Shown piece after piece: positions 5,684 through 9,233 of a stretch of DNA of 9,233 nucleotides. The notes beneath the pieces were generated by a model, which made no database searches, was not told where the DNA came from, and saw nothing but the letters and a program-made list of their open reading frames with translations. Both the position numbers and the translations under genes were made by a program. The stretch comes from an uncultured Victivallaceae bacterium (lineage in GTDB: Bacteria > Verrucomicrobiota > Lentisphaeria > Victivallales > Victivallaceae), in the NCBI GenBank assembly GCA_934663655.1, contig CAKUKT010000087.1, positions 1 through 9,233 of the forward strand, written 5' to 3'. Positions within the stretch are counted from its first letter, which is position 1. Each line of letters starts with the position of its first letter.

Positions 5684-7408
5684 TTACCGCGTTTTCCCGT
5701 TACAGGAAGTTCGAATCGTCTCCAGCAATTCGGGATTCTGATTCAGCACCAGGGTTTCGTAGAGTTCGAGTTCATCGACACCGGCCTCCCGGCAGCGGCG
5801 GATGTCGCCTTCCAGCGTCGAACCGGCAGGATAAAAGATCATCTCCCGCTGAAAACCAACTACCACCGGCTTGCCGTTGACCTTTTTCCCCCGGAAATGT
5901 TCCGGAAAGAAGTCTCCGTGCATCATAACCCCGTCAACCGTTCCTGCTGCAAACCACCGGTCGTAATGCCACGGCATCCCCAGCTTGCGGATGTGAAACA
6001 CCATCCCGTAACGCGCCGCCGGATCCTCGGGAGTTCCGTTATCGGTCACTGCAACAAACAACGGTCGGCCACCGGTGCGCCGTTTGCAGGCGGCGAGAAA
6101 GTCGTCATACGCCTCCGCACGCAGATTCAGCCAGGCGTCCCGGTCAAACTTGTCACGCCAGATGTCCTTGCCGTAACGTTTCAGAAAGGCCGCGCGGACT
6201 TCCGGGTTATATCCGTAATCATCGGAGGAATTGTACATGACATGCCCCCGGATATTGAGCATGAAACCGTCGAAGGGATAGGCGGCAATCTCGGCGAAAC
6301 GTGCGAGCTTGTGTTCCATCACCCGGGGATTCATCAATTCGGCCACCCCGAGCAGATAGCGCCCGTCACCGATATCCCCGACCGGTTCGCCGACCATGAA
6401 GGCAAGCGCCCGGTCATCGTAATCCCAGGCGGCGGGAACATTGTTGATGCGCACCGGAGCACCGGGATTCTTTCCGGGCGAAGTCTGCCAGCTCCAGACC
6501 GTCGGCAGTTCGCGCCCGGAGGTGTCGAAAACCCGATTGCGCCCGCGAATCGCCCTCAATACATAAGCATAACTTTCATCCCGAGGCCGCGGTGACTTGA
6601 AGGCAATCGCAACGAAATCAGCTTCAAGTTCAAGTCCGCTCAAAATCATTTCCGGATATCCGGCGGCATCAATGCGCTGTTCAAGTTGTCCGGGGCCATT
6701 GTAGCGGAAAAATTCCCGGTTGTCCCGACTTCCGTAAATTACAAGATCATCCCAGGTGAACTTCCCGATCGCCGGACGCCGATCCGCCGAAGTGATTACT
6801 ACTCTGCCGATCGTGGAGTTGCGATACCTGCGGTTGATCGCCTCGGCCTGCCGGGAATCGACATTCTGTGTTGGATCGGGTTTGCGCCAGAGATAATATT
6901 CCGGATTTTTCCGGAAAAAGGGATCCATCAGCGGATATTCGCCTCCGGGTTCCGCCGCCGCCTCCATCGCAATGCCGGCATCATCCCATACGCTCTCCCA
7001 GGCCCAGACCTCCATCCCGTACTTTTTGCCGATTCTGATCGTTTCGGTCAGCGGATTGTAGGCTTCAAGCGTCCGGATCAGGCGGCGGGCATGCGGTTCG
7101 AGCCGCCCCCGGTGATGATTGCCGTCGCTGCCGTAGCGAAGCGCCACCCGGGTTGGGTAGAGGGTTAGCCCGCAGACATTGACCCGCAGGTAGATCTTTC
7201 TGATACCGGCGGCCGCCAGTTCGGCAATGGCTTTTTCGTAACGTTCGAGCGGATAGATTTCATCAGCTTCAGTGCTCTGGTCGAAAACATAATCGAGAAA
7301 ATCAATCGTAGTTGATATTGCCGGCTTTCTGGAGTTCTCTTCACCTGCAACAGCTATCCCGACAAGCATCGCCAGAGCGACAACCGACAGCAAATGGTTC
7401 TTGAACAT
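5684..7408 (-). CDS. Secreted TIM-barrel glycosidase-like protein, copy 2
   Basis: A 574-residue diverged paralogue of the protein encoded at 1890-3590. The signal peptide ends in AVA|GE (cleavage after residue 21). Shared blocks occur in the same order: STTIDFLDYVF (32-42), KIYLRVNVCGLTLYPTRV (71-88), GKKYGMEVWAWESVWDD (127-143), a beta-rich middle with DDLVIYGSRDNREFFRY (220-236), then HKLARFAEIAAYPFDGFMLNIRGH (366-389), YGYNPEVRAAFLKRYGKDIW (398-417), DGVMMHGDF (492-500) and ELYE (548-551). Both proteins place HKLARFAE at exactly residue 366 although the middle segments differ, which argues for a conserved fold. It probably acts on a glycan in the periplasm or outside the cell, but no family with known activity could be assigned. 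It follows the pseudopilin gene by 29 bases and ends before a strong terminator, so the two form an operon. The ribosome-binding site is weak (GGTAAAG), hinting at translational coupling or low expression. Confidence 0.72.
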   Translation of the reverse strand: MFKNHLLSVVALAMLVGIAVAGEENSRKPAISTTIDFLDYVFDQSTEADEIYPLERYEKAIAELAAAGIRKIYLRVNVCGLTLYPTRVALRYGSDGNHHRGRLEPHARRLIRTLEAYNPLTETIRIGKKYGMEVWAWESVWDDAGIAMEAAAEPGGEYPLMDPFFRKNPEYYLWRKPDPTQNVDSRQAEAINRRYRNSTIGRVVITSADRRPAIGKFTWDDLVIYGSRDNREFFRYNGPGQLEQRIDAAGYPEMILSGLELEADFVAIAFKSPRPRDESYAYVLRAIRGRNRVFDTSGRELPTVWSWQTSPGKNPGAPVRINNVPAAWDYDDRALAFMVGEPVGDIGDGRYLLGVAELMNPRVMEHKLARFAEIAAYPFDGFMLNIRGHVMYNSSDDYGYNPEVRAAFLKRYGKDIWRDKFDRDAWLNLRAEAYDDFLAACKRRTGGRPLFVAVTDNGTPEDPAARYGMVFHIRKLGMPWHYDRWFAAGTVDGVMMHGDFFPEHFRGKKVNGKPVVVGFQREMIFYPAGSTLEGDIRRCREAGVDELELYETLVLNQNPELLETIRTSCNGKTR

Positions 7409-7437
7409 TTCTTTACCGTGAATCCTGTCCCGCCACC

Positions 7438-8253
7438 CTACAGGGCGACATCGACAACAACATTATTGGCATCAAAATAGGCGAATTTACTCAGCTTGCA
7501 GTCGCTGGAATTACGCAGAATCGAAATGGTCTCCGCCGGCAGCAGCGGCACTGCGTGTCCATCGGCAAACAGGTAATTTGCCCGGCCGTTATGCCGGTAA
7601 GCCGCCTGCATGTCGGCAGCTTCGGCACTGACTCCATAATACTGATTATTGAGTGGTTTGTAGTAGCTGTCAAGCAGCATCGGCAGTGAAGACGGCATCT
7701 TGGAGCGTTTGATCATCAGCATCCGCGCCTGATTGTCGTAAGGCCCGGCGGCTTCATTCACAAAAACCCCGGTATCCAGCCGATAGATTGTGCCGTTGGC
7801 CCAGTAGGGAGTAAATGCGCCGAAACAGAACTGAATATAATTGGCGATCGAATTGTTGGTGCGGCGCAGGGAACCCGCCGTCGGACAACCGGCTTCCGCA
7901 GGATTGGCGGACAACATCCCCGCGAAGTGAAGCGTATCCGCCCAGCTGTATCCCCAGCTGTAACCGGCAGGTACCTTGTAGGTACAGTAATAGAGCGGAA
8001 ACGCACTGCCGTAAGTGTCAGAGTAGATCAAAGACATGGTGCCGCTATTTTTTAAATTGGAAAGGCAATTGCTGCTTTTGGCCGCTTCGCGCGCTTTGGA
8101 AAGCGCCGGCATCAGCATCGCGGCGAGAATCGCGATGATCGCAATTACCACCAGCAGTTCGATCAGGGTGAAGTGAACAACGAAACGAAGTTGCCTGCTG
8201 CGACTGGCACGAAAATTCTTCCGGAAAGAATCTGTCAGAGAAATCTTGGGCAT
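7438..8253 (-). CDS. Prepilin-type N-terminal domain protein with H-X9-DG motif (pseudopilin-like)
   Basis: A 271-residue protein with a basic leader (residues 1-27) followed by [24 protein letters not shown] (28-51), the type IV pilin/type II secretion pseudopilin N-terminus, including Glu32, the fifth residue of the mature protein. Prepilin peptidase would cut between His27 and Phe28; the usual glycine before the cut is replaced by histidine. Near the C-terminus [12 protein letters not shown] (221-232) is the H-X9-DG motif of the processing-associated prepilin family, abundant in Lentisphaerae and Planctomycetes. The central part (80-200) is aromatic-rich and contains few recognisable features. 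The start ATG at 8253 has AGGAAGGA seven bases upstream; an in-frame upstream extension to 8346 overlaps the promoter and is rejected. It is the first gene of an operon with the secreted protein 29 bases downstream, which suggests a cell-surface display or secretion role for that enzyme (inference). Confidence 0.88.
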   Translation of the reverse strand: MPKISLTDSFRKNFRASRSRQLRFVVHFTLIELLVVIAIIAILAAMLMPALSKAREAAKSSNCLSNLKNSGTMSLIYSDTYGSAFPLYYCTYKVPAGYSWGYSWADTLHFAGMLSANPAEAGCPTAGSLRRTNNSIANYIQFCFGAFTPYWANGTIYRLDTGVFVNEAAGPYDNQARMLMIKRSKMPSSLPMLLDSYYKPLNNQYYGVSAEAADMQAAYRHNGRANYLFADGHAVPLLPAETISILRNSSDCKLSKFAYFDANNVVVDVAL

Positions 8254-8317
8254 CTTTACATCCTTCCTGTTGATTTTTTTCTCCGGATAACCGAAAATCC
8301 CCGTCGATCTGTAAATA

Positions 8318-8346
8318 ATTATAGTCAACTGAGGCGGCAAAGTCAA
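8318..8346 (-). promoter_or_regulatory. Strong sigma70-like promoter of the pseudopilin operon
   Basis: On the minus strand TTGACT (8341-8346) and a perfect TATAAT (8318-8323) are 17 bases apart, the best promoter match in the window. The transcript would start near 8311, with a leader of about 57 bases. Confidence 0.78.
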
Positions 8347-8349
8347 CTG
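8323..8349. repeat. Direct repeat in the pseudopilin promoter
   Basis: The 9-bp word AGTCAACTG occurs at 8323-8331 and 8341-8349, 18 bases apart. One copy covers the -35 box and the other runs from the spacer to the edge of the -10. AraC-family regulators commonly bind direct repeats, and an AraC gene is divergent here. The overlap with both core elements would favour repression or tight competition with RNA polymerase. Confidence 0.45.
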
Positions 8350-8363
8350 GCCTGATAAACACT

Positions 8364-8375
8364 ATTTGAACAAAT
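8364..8375. repeat. Short palindrome upstream of the pseudopilin promoter
   Basis: ATTTG and CAAAT arms flank two bases. The centre is about 59 bases upstream of the predicted pseudopilin transcript start, a usual distance for an activator site. AT-rich sequence continues to 8390. The arms are short, so chance is possible. Confidence 0.25.
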
Positions 8376-8406
8376 GCATATATAAAAAATGAATCGACCA
8401 CCGCCA

Positions 8407-8470
8407 ATCCCGGTTTGCTTCGGGAAAGTATGGACGACTTCGCAACCGGGTTTGAAAAAATTATCCCGGT
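8407..8470. repeat. Three CCCGG-core repeats upstream of the AraC gene
   Basis: ATCCCGGT occurs directly at 8407-8414 and 8463-8470, and the inverted form AACCGGG lies at 8444-8450, forming a 7-bp dyad with CCCGGTT at 8409-8415. The last direct copy sits in the spacer of the AraC promoter, so binding there could block or modulate it. These are candidate autoregulatory sites. Confidence 0.4.
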
Positions 8471-8480
8471 AAATTATATT
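8452..8480 (+). promoter_or_regulatory. Sigma70-like promoter of the AraC-family gene
   Basis: TTGAAA (8452-8457) and TATATT (8475-8480) are 17 bases apart. The predicted transcript start is near 8487, about 48 bases before the ATG at 8535. Confidence 0.65.
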
Positions 8481-8534
8481 CCGCTCAGAACATCGTAATT
8501 TGTAAGCCGTAGCACTGAACTCGGGAGTCAGACC

Positions 8535-9233
8535 ATGCCCATTGTCTTGAATGTTGCCGACGCCGGCGGGCGCTTTGCCGCCTATCTCCGGGACTCGGCG
8601 AAACTTCCGCTCGAGAAGTTCCGCCTGGTGGTTCCGCCGCCCCCCCCTCCGGATGCGAAACTCCCGCACCGCCACCTTTACTGGGAAGTAAATATTCTCT
8701 CCCGGGATATCAGAGACATCCCCTTTGCGCCTCCGCATATTCTGCGGCTGGTGCCGCCGGGACTGGAACACGATGTCGGCGCCGCTCGGGAACTTCAGCA
8801 GGGAATGACCGTCTCCGTCTATCCGCATCAACTGGCATGTAATTCCAATCACTGCGGATTCAACTTCCAGCTCAATGCCGGAGATCTCCAGAGTATCAAC
8901 CGGCTGATCCTGCTGATGCGTACAGCAGTCGAATATACGGAATCTTCATGCGACCAGAAGCTGATCGGGGCACTTCGCAACGCAGTGCTCCTGGCGATGG
9001 CGGAGTTGATCGAATCGCTGGAATTCAGTGATGCACAGAGCGAAAACAATCCGGATAATCTTGCCTGGTGCTTCATCGACCGGAATTTCGCCGATCCGGA
9101 TCTGTCACTCGGCGATATTGCCAGATATGCCGCCAGATCTCCCCAGAACCTCAACCGCTGGTTTCGCAGAGAATATGGTGAAAGCGTCTGGCATCACCTG
9201 CTCAACCGGCGCCTGGAACAGGCGGAAAGACTG
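8535..9233 (+). CDS. AraC-family transcriptional regulator (3' end beyond window)
   Basis: An uninterrupted reading frame of 233 residues from the ATG at 8535 to the window edge, preceded by GGGAG (8523-8527) at seven bases. The N-terminal part has PHRHLYWEVNIL (44-55), the His/aromatic signature of the AraC ligand-binding cupin. The C-terminal part has LSLGDIARYAARSPQNLNRWFRREYG (190-215), the first helix-turn-helix of an AraC DNA-binding domain, continuing into the linker helix (RLEQAERL) where the sequence stops. The second helix-turn-helix is missing only because of the edge. Residues 34-39 are six prolines encoded over a run of eight C bases (8640-8647), a possible slippage site. The gene is divergent from the pseudopilin/secreted-enzyme operon across a 281-base repeat-rich region, so that operon is its likely target, with a sugar as the likely effector (inference). 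Confidence 0.9.
   Translation, partial: MPIVLNVADAGGRFAAYLRDSAKLPLEKFRLVVPPPPPPDAKLPHRHLYWEVNILSRDIRDIPFAPPHILRLVPPGLEHDVGAARELQQGMTVSVYPHQLACNSNHCGFNFQLNAGDLQSINRLILLMRTAVEYTESSCDQKLIGALRNAVLLAMAELIESLEFSDAQSENNPDNLAWCFIDRNFADPDLSLGDIARYAARSPQNLNRWFRREYGESVWHHLLNRRLEQAERL

Noticed and set aside
8343..9154. Two minus-strand open frames of 169 and 101 codons
   Set aside because: They lie opposite the AraC gene, which has a cupin signature, a helix-turn-helix, a promoter and a ribosome-binding site on the plus strand.

Overview
The window looks like a carbohydrate-catabolism (accessory) region of a Lentisphaerae/Victivallis-type bacterium (PVC superphylum). This is inferred from moderately high GC, a prepilin-type protein with an [20 protein letters not shown]-terminus and an H-X9-DG C-terminal motif, a Gfo/Idh/MocA dehydrogenase, an Asp-box propeller protein, and GntR and AraC regulators beside secreted glycosidase-like proteins. 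No similarity search was run, so the taxon is an inference.

Layout, left to right. At 1-406 (minus) is the start of an AmmeMemoRadiSam protein B (MEMO1 family) gene, cut by the window edge, with its own sigma70-like promoter. At 586-1752 (minus) is a Gfo/Idh/MocA oxidoreductase with an extra cysteine cluster. A stem-loop with a T7 tail at 1799-1842 separates it from a minus-strand pair: an Asp-box beta-propeller protein (3609-4691) and a secreted TIM-barrel-like protein (1890-3590). Upstream of the pair is a GntR/FCD regulator (4775-5560), whose promoter sits so close to its ATG that the mRNA is probably leaderless. An AT-rich nested palindrome over the -35 box is the likely autoregulatory operator. 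A strong intrinsic terminator (5636-5667) ends the next minus-strand operon, which is a prepilin-like protein (7438-8253) followed 29 bases later by a second, diverged copy of the secreted TIM-barrel-like protein (5684-7408). A 281-base divergent promoter region rich in repeats separates that operon from a plus-strand AraC-family regulator (8535 to the edge).

How the genes may work together (inference): AraC controls the pseudopilin plus secreted enzyme operon, and GntR controls itself and perhaps the propeller plus secreted enzyme pair. The two secreted paralogues would act on a glycan outside the cytoplasm, while the cytoplasmic propeller protein and NAD(P)-dependent dehydrogenase would process the imported sugar. 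The least described element is the paralogous secreted family, a TIM barrel apparently interrupted by a beta-rich insert, present twice in two separately regulated operons. No RNA genes, insertion sequences or CRISPR arrays were seen. No gene-free stretch exceeds about 300 bases.
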